DNA of 64,000 nt from Episyrphus balteatus (taxonomy: Eukaryota; Arthropoda; Insecta; Diptera; Syrphidae). The notes under the pieces are model-generated. The model made no database searches. It was not told the DNA's origin and saw nothing but the letters and a program-made list of their open reading frames with translations. A program made the translations under genes and the position numbers. Numbering within the stretch: the first letter of the stretch is position 1; each line of letters starts with the position of its first letter. The stretch lies in contig NC_079135.1 of the NCBI RefSeq assembly GCF_945859705.1, forward strand, positions 28,445,679 through 28,509,678. Direction: 5' to 3'. Positions 34,679-46,200 of this stretch are shown in pieces.

Positions 34679-36435
34679 ATACAACATTTTCTACACAACC
34701 CTGCCACACTTTTCCCATTTTGACAAAAAATAAAAGAGGACGACCCTTTTTAATTAAACATCAGATTTTATTATTAACTATTTAATAACAACACAAGAAA
34801 AAAAAAACATGCAAACTGAGTAATTAAGTTTACAGTGACAAAAAAAAAAAAAAAACAAAAGATCTTATAGCAACTATAAAATACAAAATAGTTGTGTGAA
34901 AATTGCTTTAAAATATTTATTTAAGAAAATAATGCTGATAAATATAAATATTCGCAATAATAATAAAAAAAAATAATAATGCAAACAAAAAATTAAATAA
35001 TAAAAAAAAAACACAATAAGAATATATTATATTCATATTATATAATCTTTATTTAACCCCCCCAAAAAATATGACTATTTTGTAAAATATTTTCCCCAAT
35101 TATTTTCTTAATTTATAATTTGTAATCTTTATATTTTTTTAAACAAACAAAAATGAGTTTACCAAAATTACTTTGATTTAATTAGATAAATTATTTAAAA
35201 TTAAATATATAATTTAATAAGTAAAAAAATACTAAAAGACATTTTATAGAATATTTTTCAAATGTATAATAAAAGAAATATCGGATTTTATAGAAAAAAA
35301 AAAAAAAACATTTATAAAATGCCAACAATTTCAATTCTCATTTTGTACAATTTTTTGTTTTCTCTTTTGATCTTAAAGTTTAAAAGAAAATGAATGGTTA
35401 TATTATTTTGTTGCGTTATTTTTAGTTATTGTTTATTTTTAAGATTATTCCCTAAGATATTTATTAAAAAGAATAAAACAAAAAACAACAAAGTACATAT
35501 TTATTATTAAAAATATATGTGTCTATGATATTTTTATTATGCAACATTTTCCAGCTCGTATCTTGTTAGTAAACTGTCGGTGAGATAGAATTCCAAAATA
35601 GGAGTTTAAGTTTTTATCGCCATATTGAATAAGGATAAGGTTTTGCTAATTTAATTTTTGTAGGTAGTTTAAGGAAAGTATCGTAACTTATAAGTTTCAT
35701 CTACTAATTCCCTTATTGCGAGTGTCGTTTTTCTACCGATAGACGACTTTTGTCGGTAGTCAATTATCGAAAATGAATCGATGAATTGTAAATCTCTATC
35801 GATAGATAACTGTAGTCGGTAGTCGATTATTGAAAATGAATTTTGGTATTGTGAATCTGATGCCTAACTCGTTAGTGCCTTTAAAATCGGAAACGTTTTT
35901 CTATGCAAATTTTGTTGTGTGAAAGAAAAAGAAAGAAAGACAGAGCGAAAAAAAGTATTTTTTTTTGGACAGAATTGCTATCTAGTGGCATTAAAGAAAA
36001 CAGAAAATAATTTTCTGCATATTTATTATTTTTGCATAGGGATTGATAAAAAACGAGTGAAACCTGGAGAGTTTTCAACTACATCTTTTTATGTTAAGTT
36101 GAGTCACTCTGGCGTATGCGTAACATTTTTTTCCTCAATGGAGGGTATAGTTAAGTTTGAAGAATTGTTGTATTTTACATTAGTATTTTTGTAAAAGCAA
36201 TTCATTTTTGTTGAAGTTCAATTGGTAAAAACAAAAATAAAGCTGAAAGTACAATTTTTTTAAAAAATTCATACTTAAGACGTTCAGCGCCGAAACAACC
36301 TAACGCAATTTAAAAAAATCCAGTACGCAGAACGAAACGCAATAAACCAATAAAATGTACTGTAAAGTGAGAAAAGAGCCAATATGGATGATTTTCATTG
36401 GCTACATGAATTGATTCGTTATTTGAAAATGGATA
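34679..36435. other. syd 3' region and intergenic AT-rich DNA
   Basis: This begins with the probable 3' untranslated region of syd. The remainder to 35700 is extremely A/T-rich with no coding signal. A 63-bp tandem duplication is listed separately at 35733. Confidence 0.55.
35733..35858. repeat. Tandem duplication, 2 x 63 bp, containing TATCGATA
   Basis: Two adjacent 63-bp units start CTACCGATAG and CTATCGATAG. Both contain GTCGGTAGTC and end GTAAATCT or GTGAATCT. The second contains TATCGATA, identical to the Drosophila DRE core bound by DREF; function here is only a possibility. Confidence 0.7.
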
Positions 36436-36544
36436 GAGCCCAAATAATATAATTTTCCAAATTAGATCAGTTCAAATTAATTTTTTTTCTATACGATTTG
36501 ACATTCAAATGATATAATTTGCGAAAATATCGCATTTGGGCTCT
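36436..36544. repeat. Hairpin element, GAGCCCAAAT family, copy 1
   Basis: The tips GAGCCCAAAT and ATTTGGGCTC are inverted. The interior shares TTCTAT(A/G)(C/T)GATTTGACATTC with a second copy at 51078-51212 and a fragment near 50205. Confidence 0.65.
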
Positions 36545-36896
36545 AGTGATAACTGACTAAAAGTTTTGTAATTCGACTATTTATTTTATGAGTTTAAAGA
36601 AGAAAATCATCTTTCCGACAACTTTATCTCTGCCATTTATAATTGGCCATGAAGATTGAGATCAATTATTGTTTGTTTTATCGTTTTGTTGTGTTGTGGT
36701 GCTTTAATAATAATACGAAATTTGCTTTTTCGTTTTAATATTTGAGTATGTTTATATTTTTGTAAGTTTATTGCAATCAGTGGAAATAAAATTGGCTTCG
36801 AAGTTTGGAAAATTTTTTTTCTAAGGAAGACAAACGAGAACGATAGCCAAATGACAGTCGTAGGCATTAATGAGTATCGTTGAAATCAAACGATTA

Positions 36897-37857
36897 CACT
36901 GGTCAACAAGGTTTTTGTTACAGACACCAAGATATACTTTTCTATAGGTTTTTTGGGTGCTGAGCTCGAATCCGAAGTCAGAACAATTCTATCACATCAG
37001 GTTTTTGAGATAATCCCGTTAGAAAATCGAAAATGCCGCTTTTTACCAGTTTTCGAGATTATTTCTTAGCTTTTGATTATTTGTTTTAAATAAATTTGTA
37101 ACGGTTTCTAATAGAACTAAATCTGGTCTTTCTAAATCCGTTTAAATCTTTTAAATATCTCTTTTCTTCTTTGAGAAATATGAAATTGAAATCAACGTGT
37201 TTGGTATATCTCATGTTTATTTGCTTTTAATAGAAAATCTCGAAATGTTCTTTGCCAATCGCTTTCAAATTTTGACATAACGTTCCATTTAGAATCTTGC
37301 AAGTTTTTATATTTGCGAAAGTGGTGAATCGCGGTGAGATACATCAAAGCGTGAGCGTGTTTGATAGTTATACTAAATAATTACTAGTGAGAAAAATATA
37401 TTGTTTTTCTTGTTAAAAACAAGATAAGAACTTACTGAAATGTAAATGAAACGTTGTGTCAAAATTTTAAAGCGATTGGCAGAGAACATTTCGAGATTTG
37501 CTATTAAAAGCAAATAAACATGAGATATACCAAACACGTTTATTTCAATTTCAGATTTCTCAAAGAAGAAAAGAGATATTTAAAAGTTTTAAACGGATTT
37601 AGAAATACAAGATTTAGTTCTACTAGAAACCCTTACAAATTTATTTAAAACAAATAACCAAAATCTAAGAAATAATCTCGAAAACTGGTAAAAAGCGGCA
37701 TTTTCGATTTTCTAACGGGATTATCTCAAAAACCTGATGTGATAGAATTTTGACGTCGGATTCGAGCTCAGCACACCAAAATCCTATAGAAAAGTATACC
37801 TTGGTTTCTGTAACAAAAAAAAAGTTTAATTTTGTTGACCAGTGTTATCATAGTACC
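36897..37857. repeat. Palindromic (foldback) element A, about 0.96 kb
   Basis: Arms of about 390-410 bp (36897-37287 and 37445-37857) are inverted copies around a loop of about 157 bp. The tips read CACTGGTCAACAA and TTGACCAGTG. Each arm contains GCTGAGCTC or GAGCTCAGC with CCGAA, and ACACGTTGATTTC-like sequence. There is no ORF. Arms differ by scattered substitutions and small gaps. Confidence 0.85.
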
Positions 37858-37860
37858 TAT

Positions 37861-39768
37861 AGACCAGTGCCAATCCGGTTTTCAGAGGGCAAAAGTTGAA
37901 CAAATTATTAGCAGCATAAGGGTGGTGGGAAAATTTAGGATAAATGGTATATGAAAGGGGAAAAATAAATTGCCCACAAAAAAATTGGTGGAAAGGGGGT
38001 GAGTGGACGAAAAAGTGGGGTGGGTGTCAAAAAACATGTTTTTTTACGATTTCTGTCAAAAGTTGTAGGTACATAGTATAAATGTCCACAACTTTTACTC
38101 AAACAATTTTTTTCTATAACCTCAAAAATATTGGAAAAAATGCAAAAATACGATTTTTTTATTTTTTTATTTTTATCTTTTACAAAAATGGTTGGATTTT
38201 AACAAAACTTGGTTAAAAACTACTTTGTTATGTTTTCTATCTATTAAAAATGTTTTTTGAGCAAAAAGTGAATTTTTGGATTTTTGACGAATTTAATTTG
38301 AAAAAATAGCCTATTTTTCAATCAAAAAAGTTACCGAAAAAATTTTTGATTTTTGAAAAGTTTGGAATGAAATTATTTAGATTAAAACCTATTATTTAAG
38401 ATTGTGTGGAAAAACTATACTTTTGTTTTAGAAAATATTGAGAAAAATTGAAAAAAACAAAAAAACGATTTTTAAGATCGATTTTTCCGTAAATGACAGT
38501 AATATTGGCGAGAAATAATTTTCCATAGAAACCAAATTATACTTTTCTAATGGTCATTGACCTTTTAAATTTGAATCAAGCACTAGAATAGCTCTTACGT
38601 GCAAAGTTTTTGAGATATTGAATTTTGAACGTCCAAAACACTATTTTTCTGATTTTTGGCATGGTAATATGTCAAAAACGTGATGTGATAGAATTTTTCT
38701 GACTTCGGATTAGAGCTCAGCGCACAAAAAACTATTAGAAAAATATACTTTGATTTCTATAAAAAAAAACTTTTTGACTAGTGAATTCGAACAGGGAAGA
38801 AAAAATCGAATGCCTTGTTCGAATTCACTAGTCAAAAAGTTTTTTTTTATAGAAATAAAAGTATATTTTTCTAATAGTTTTTTGTGCGCTGAGCTCTAAT
38901 CCGAGGCCAGAAAAATTCTATGACATCACGTTTTTGAGATATTACCATGCAAAACATCACAAAAATAGTGTTTTGGACGCTCAAAATTCAATATCTCAAA
39001 AACTTTTCATGGTAGAGCTATTCTAATGCTAGATTCAAATTTAAAAGGTCAATGACCATTAGAAAAGTATAATTTGGTTTCTATGGAAAATTATTTCTCG
39101 CCAATATTACTGTCATTTACGGAAAAATCGATCTTAAAAATGGTTTTTTTGTTTTTTTCAATTTTTCTCAATATTTTCTAAAACAAAAGTATAGTTTTTC
39201 CACACAATCTTAAATAATAGGTTTTAATCTAAATAATTTCATTCCAAACTTTTCAAAAATCAAAAATTTTTTCGGTAACTTTTTTGATTGAAAAATAGGC
39301 TATTTTTTCAAATTAAATTCGTCAAAAATCCAAAAATTCACTTTTTGTTAAAAAAACATTTTTAATAGATAGAAAACATAACAAAGTAGTTTTTAACCAA
39401 GTTTTGTTAAAATCCAACCATTTTTGTAAAAGATAAAAATAAAAAAAAAAAAAAATCGTATTTTTGCATTTTTTCCAATATTTTCGAGGTTATAGAAAAA
39501 AATTGTTTGAGTGAAAGTTGTGGACATTTATACTACCTACAACTTTTGCATTTGACTTTTTTCGATAGGACGTCTAGTTTTGACAGAAATTGTAAAAAAA
39601 CATGATTTTTGACACCTACCCCACTTTTGCGCCCACCCACCCCCTTTCCCCCAATTTTTTTGTGGGCAATTTATTTTTCCCCTTTCATATACCATTTATC
39701 CTAAATTTTCCCACCACCAATATGCTGCTAATAATTTTTTTATTTTCAAAAATTATTGGCACTGGTCT
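37861..39768. repeat. Palindromic (foldback) element B, about 1.9 kb
   Basis: Left arm 37861-38797 and right arm from 38813 to 39768 are inverted copies with only a short spacer, and tips AGACCAGTGCCAAT and ATTGGCACTGGTCT. It starts only a few bases after element A. Its centre (CACTAGTCAAAAAG, then AGCTCTAATCCGA) resembles the tip of element A, so the two share ancestry. No coding sequence is present; the open frame 39602-39826 is non-significant. Confidence 0.85.
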
Positions 39769-40287
39769 ACTAGTCGCATTTGAACAAGAACGAAGTAGTT
39801 TCAACGATAATCGTTTTATAAAATAGGGCCCCAGATACCAACAAATTCCGAAGGAAACTTTTCATTATTTACGCTCTCAAACAAGAGAAATATTCCCAGA
39901 TACATTTTTATTCACGGTAGCCCGCAATGTTTTTTTTCAGTTAAGTTTGGCATTAAGCCTGTCTCGTTTTACATAGTCTTTATCGTGACTATCGTTTATG
40001 TGAGTATCGTTTTCCTACCAATAGTTTTGTTTTACATAATAGACTCCCTGAAATCACTATTATAGTTCAGTTAAGCTGCGACGCTATTGCCTATTTTCAT
40101 TAAACTTTCTCGCTCACAAAAATTTGTTTTTTTCTTCAATCAAGGAAACATTTTTTTTTTACAAAATTTATTAAACTTTTTTAAATTATGACATAAAGAG
40201 AATTCAAGAACAGAAAATAAATACACACAAAAAATATATATATAATTCCTTAAAATATCAAAAAAACAAAAAATAGTTAAGGTACAC
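39769..40287. other. Intergenic DNA and RhoGEF 3' untranslated region
   Basis: The right part is probably 3' untranslated region of the minus-strand RhoGEF gene. A poly(A) signal AATAAA on the minus strand at 40167-40172 is about 116 nt past the stop codon. Nothing else is recognised. Confidence 0.55.
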
Positions 40288-43200
40288 TTAAAATAATTTT
40301 ACAAAAAAGTCATAAATACGTTCGTGTAGTGGTGTTGGCGCTGCTCCGGCATTTTTTGCCGTAACCAAATTATTAGAAAATTTATATGGCTCGGCTTTAT
40401 CTTGTTTTTCATTCTGCTGCAAGTCATCAAATTTGACTCGTTTCCTCGGTGATGATCCTGATTCATGGCTTTGATGATTTTCTTTTCCCCTTTTGGTTGC
40501 AATCCATCCAGTACTACCACTTTTGTTACTTCCTCCACTCGAACGCAGAGGATAGAGAATATCTTTTAAACCTCCTTCACCGTCTGAAGATTGTTCATTG
40601 AAGAAATCCTGGCGAGTAATCGTAGTGGGAATGGTTGAATCTACAGTTTGGGCTCGGAAATATGACTTTGAATCGGTGAAATGTGTTGCAAATCCATATG
40701 TGGGGTCTTGGTCATCCTTTTTGGTCACAATTGGTTTGGTTTTCTTTAAAATACTTCGACGGCGCGGTGGACATGATGGAATTTTGTCTGTTGTGAGACT
40801 GTTCTTAGCTTTCGACAGACAATTGGTGTAAACTGGGACATTAGTATCATCCTTTGGTCTCTTGAAGTTGGTGGCGACTTCTTTGAAACGACCAAAGCAT
40901 GAAGATTTCCCATCACTATCGTCTGAGTCGCTACTACGTTTGTTACGGAAAACTGTCTCATAATCCTGAAAGGAATTCATGCTAGGATAAAGTCATATCA
41001 AAGGGAGAAGCTTGTTCACTTACACATTTACGTTTATTTGGGCTCATGATGAAGTCCGAATCAAAGTATTTTATGTCCTTTTTCCTAAAAACAATGAAAG
41101 TCAAAGAAGAATTCTAGTTTTGAAGCAATGAATTCTCACCTAATTGGTGTCCTTTTACTAGATTCCTTGCGAAGTGTCTTCCTGCAAATGATGTGTAATT
41201 CGATTGCATCCTTGATGAATCCCACCCAGGTTCTTCCTAAATTCAAATCACTTGTACAGAGAATGATTCCATCTCCTTGACAGGTAATTTTGAAATTTCC
41301 TGGAAACATCTCGTAAACTTTGCACTTTTTCAATGGAAAGATGCAACAGCATTCAAGAGAGTTCTCCACAACTGTGTCCTTGGGACGATCCTTCAAGATC
41401 TTGCAATACATAAAGATATCAGACATTAGGACACAATAGCGTTTGATTTCATCTCCTTTGCGATTGACCTTGTTGAGAATTCCCTCCTTGATGACCTTGC
41501 GACTTGGTTTGACAATGTTGGGTGTACGATTGATAAGGGAATTCTGAAGATTTAAAAGCCTTTGGGTGACTTCTTGATCTTCGATGACAGAATTGATGTG
41601 GGATACTGTACTCTCAACCAATTTTACTGATTCTAAAAAAAAAAACAAGTTCCTGACTAAGCCATTTGTTTAAAGGAAATTTATCAAGTCGCTTTAGTGG
41701 AGTGCCGTAAGATTTATACCTCGGAATCAAGGGAAAGTCAATAATTATTTATATTAGTTTAAAGTTATATTTTCAGAATTAATGATGATGTGTTGATTGT
41801 ACAAATTTTGTTTTTATGAATAAAATTAATGATATCCATGAATTCATCAAAAACTAGATACCTACTGCGTTTCAAAAGTGTTTGGTCTTCTAGTTGTTTT
41901 TTAAACAAGCTATAGACCTAGAAGATATTTAAAAAAAAAAACAAAAACCCAGAATTTATAGCTAAGAATATAAACTACAGTGGCGACAAAATAAATAGCA
42001 CATGTACCCTAAAATTTCTAAAATGAAAGTTTTTCGCACTTTTTTAACTTAAAAGAGCTGTTTTATTAATGAGGAAGTAAGAACACAGATATATTTGATT
42101 TATTAAAAAAGAAATTAAGTACATTGAATTCTTTATCAAAAAATAACAACAAAATCATTAATACAGCTCAAGTTTTTTAGGACAAAATAAATAGCACACT
42201 TCCTAAAAACAAAAACAAATTAACAAAAAATTTAACACAGTTAAAAGAAAATAACTAGTATTTGGTTGGGTAACCCTTATTATTTATCACAGTATGAAAC
42301 CAGCGGTTAATAGACGTAACAAGACTCCAAAATCGTTCAAAAGGTACTGAGTACCAAGCTCGTCGAAATTCCTGCCAAAGTTTGTCCAAATTTGAGGTAT
42401 CAGACCTGTTAATCGCTTTTCCCACGTCACTCTACAAGTCCTCAATAGGAATCAGATCTGGGGACTGGCTTGGCAATTCCATAACACCAATTTTTTGGAC
42501 GGATAGCAATTGTTTCACAGACTTAGTCTTATGTTTTGGATCGTTATCCTGTAGAAATGTCCACTTTAAAGGCATTTCCTTCACAGTAAAAGGTAGAATA
42601 GTGTCCCTTAGGATCTCCTTGTACTTAAGGTGGTCCATAATACCCTCTATCCCATGAAATGGCCCCGCATCATGCCAAGAAAAACATCCCCAAACAAGAA
42701 TACTAGTCCCACCATCCTTAACAGTCTATATTTTATACTGCGGGTCACATTTCAACTGCTCCACGCGGGGAATTTCCGTATGGGGCATTTGGAAATGCCC
42801 CCTATGGGGCATAAGAGGAAATGCCCCCTATGGGGCATAAGAGGCATTTCCAAATGCCCAATACGGAAATTCCCCGCGTGGAGCAGTTGAAATGTGACCC
42901 GCAGTATAAAATATAGACTGTTAAGGATGGTGGGACTAGTATTCTTGTTTGGGGATATTTTTCTTGGCATGGTGCGGGGCCATTTCATGGGATAGAGGGT
43001 ATTATGGACCACCTTAAGTACAAGGAGATCCTAAGGGACACTATTCTACCTTTTACTGTGAAGGAAATGCCTTTAAAGTGGACATTTCTACAGGATAACG
43101 ATCCAAAACATAAGACTAAGTCTGTGAAACAATTGCTATCCGTCCAAAAAATTGGTGTTATGGAATTGCCAAGCCAGTCCCCAGATCTGATTCCTATTGA

Positions 43201-46200
43201 GGACTTGTAGAGTGACGTGGGAAAAGCGATTAACAGGTCTGATACCTCAAATTTGGACAAACTTTGGCAGGAATTTCGACGAGCTTGGTACTCAGTACCT
43301 TTTGAACGATTTTGGAGTCTTGTTACGTCTATTAACCGCTGGTTTCATACTGTGATAAATAATAAGGGTTACCCAACCAAATACTAGTTATTTTCTTTTA
43401 ACTGTGTTAAATTTTTTGTTAATTTGTTTTTGTTTTTAGGAAGTGTGCTATTTATTTTGTCCTAAAAAACTTGAGCTGTATTAATGATTTTGTTGTTATT
43501 TTTTGATAAAGAATTCAATGTACTTAATTTCTTTTTTAATAAATCAAATATATCTGTGTTCTTACTTCCTCATTAATAAAACAGCTCTTTTAAGTTAAAA
43601 AAGTGCGAAAAACTTTCATTTTAGAAATTTTAGGGTACATGTGCTATTTATTTTGTCGCCACTGTAAATACACTGTAAATTTCATATTTCTATCTCATGT
43701 CAAACATAGTAAAATCATAGTTCATAGCTTTAAATACTGATTTATTTTGCTTTTATAGTGTTTTTGGAGTTTTAGTTGTTTTTTAAACAAGCGTTAGACA
43801 AAGAAGATATATATGAATAACAAAACGAAATTTTCAGGATTTATAGTTAAGACACTAAAGTCTAAAGTCTAACAAAGTAAATCATAGCATTAAATAGAGG
43901 TTTATTGTGTCTTTTTAGCGATTTTCGTGTTTTTTTTAAACAAGCGGTAAACTTAGAAGATATGCAAACAATACTAATTTTATTCGCAGAACTAATAGTT
44001 GAAGATTAGAAGACTAAATACACTGTAAATTTCATATTTTTATCTTTAGTCAAAAATCGTGAGAAATCATACCATAACAATTTTTTTTTTAAATTCAGTA
44101 TCTTGAGTTTAAAACGGTTTGGGGTCAAAATTCTGCTGGGTCAAAATTCTGCCTTTTAAAATTCTGTTATTCGAAATTCTGAAAAAAATTAAAAAATGCC
44201 CTGGAAAATGTTAAAAAGCGCGCGCCTGCAGAATTTTGATAAGCAAAATTTTAAAAAGCAGAATTTTGAAAGACAGAAGAGAAAAAAGCAGAATTGTGAA
44301 AAACAGAATTTCATTGAAAAAAGCAGAGTTTGGAAAACCAGAATTTTGACCCGCTCCCGCTTAAAGCTTAAAACCACAAAAATTCAGTAAAATTACCAAA
44401 TTTTCAAAAATTGTGTTTTTTATAAGCTTTAAAATGTCCTTTCAAACAAAAAGATATCTTAAATAGAAAAGTTTTCAGAGGGTAGTAGTCCGGTCAAATT
44501 AGACTAAAATAAGGGGGTGAGGTTACATTTATTCCCAGCAAGCTGAAAATTGGTAGGATTGTTGGAAACACCATCATAAACTAAATCTTAAAAGTCCTCA
44601 TCGATCCGAGACCTGGAAAAAATTTTACTTGGGGTCAAAGGTCACAAAAAATGGTTTTTCACGATTTTCAGCAAAACTGTAAATCTTATCAAAAAATTTT
44701 TAATGCAAGAATTGTAGACCAGGTTATTATATATATCATAAACTAAATCTAAAAAGTCCTCATCGATCCGAGACCTGGAAAAAATTTTACTTGGGGTCAA
44801 AGGTCACAAAAAATGGTTTTTCACGATTTTCAGCAAAACGGTAAATCTTATCAAAAAATTTTTAATGCAAGAATTGTAGACCAGGTTATTATATATAAAA
44901 AAGTGTCATGACACTTTTTTTCCTAAGACCCACCGTTTCTTAGGTATAACGATTCAAAAAGTTGAAGTTGAGTTGTAATCGTCATAATCAGGCCTATTCT
45001 GAAAAAAAAACTTCCAACTGAAAAGCTCTTGAAGTTTCATTATTTTTTTTTAGCTTGAATTTTGTTCATCAATGGTTAAGAATATGGGGAAAGCAAAAAA
45101 AAATGGAAATTTTCACCATTTTTCCGATTGGGGCCCTTCTCCCGAAACCATTTCCCTGGTAATCTTTGTTTAGAATAGGTCCGAATATAATACAGGGTGT
45201 CCGATAGAGAATGGGCAACCCTAAAACGTCTGATAGCTACACCTACACTTATGACTGTTCTAAAAACAGATAGAAAAAAGTTCTATCGCAACCAGTTCGT
45301 AAAATATTGGCCTTTTTTCGTTTAGTGTATTTTAAATTTTATCATTCTATGTTTTCGTTCACTACAACCATGAATAAATGAATTTTATTCATTTTTTTTT
45401 TATAATTTTCTACAATAATTGGATGAGTACATAAACACTTTAAAAATTTCATAGCTATTGCACATTTTCCTTTAACAAACATTTGAAATCTGTGTTTCGA
45501 TGCAAAATGTAAAAAAAGTATTTTATGAAAAATTTTAAACACCTGTGGTATGAAATAAATCAATAGAAACCTAGGTGGCCAAATTTCTTTAAAATATTCC
45601 CCTTAGACGAGAATATTTTTAAGAAAGTTTTATTAAATACCTATATTTTTTTCCATCGATAATTTGTTTCAAATATAAACCACTCGTTTTTTTTATTCCG
45701 CTAAAAAGAAGAAAATATGTATTTTTTTTGCGCCACCCTAATGTATCACGGTTAACAAGTTGTCCGTGTTATTAAAAACAATATTTTAGGTGATGATGCT
45801 GCCGTATATTCGGGCAAATATGGCCGAATAGTTCCTCTAACTTCTGCAACATACGGCTGAATAACAAATAGATATTAAAAAACACTAAACTAGAAAACAT
45901 TCTCACAAAGTTTGAACAAAATCTAAAACGAGACAGCAATTTTAATTGGGCGTTTTCATATAGAATTACTAAGCGGTGCGGTAAATTGTAATTCAAAATT
46001 GTTGTAATCGAGAGCGTTCAATTTTTTTTTGACGTGATAACGTCTTATAAATCGATGAACCATGGCAGCCACCACAAAAAAGTGACGCCATTTTCTAGCG
46101 TTACACTCTCGCACTTTCGCAGTGCGGCAAAAAATTTAAATTCAAAATTAAAAATAAACTATTAGAGATACAAAAATCTCCTAAAGCTTATTTGAAAGAT

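Larger units (their letters stand above)
41978..43664. mobile_element. Tc1-like transposon rearranged into a 1687-bp palindrome
   Basis: The two halves are reverse complements about an axis at 42821, with no net indel from tip to tip. The tips read CAGTGGCGACAAAATAAAT and complement, flanked by TA on both sides (41976-41977, 43665-43666). A second GACAAAATAAATAGCACA lies about 200 bp inside, giving an IR/DR-type layout. Each arm encodes only the C-terminal half of a DDE transposase, with TFLQDNDPKHKTKS and LPSQSPDLIPIEDL. In both arms the Trp expected after IEDL is replaced by TAG. The centre carries copies of CCCCTATGGGGCATAAGAGG. The N-terminal DNA-binding half is absent. Confidence 0.9.

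Noticed and set aside
42382..43260. 91- and 86-aa frames, mirrored on both strands
   Set aside because: They are the antisense of the transposase fragment and the palindrome centre; the sense frame carries the DDE motifs.
45192..45742. A complete transposon with ACAGGGTGTCC ends
   Set aside because: The terminal inverted match is too short and no target duplication is seen; left as a possibility only.
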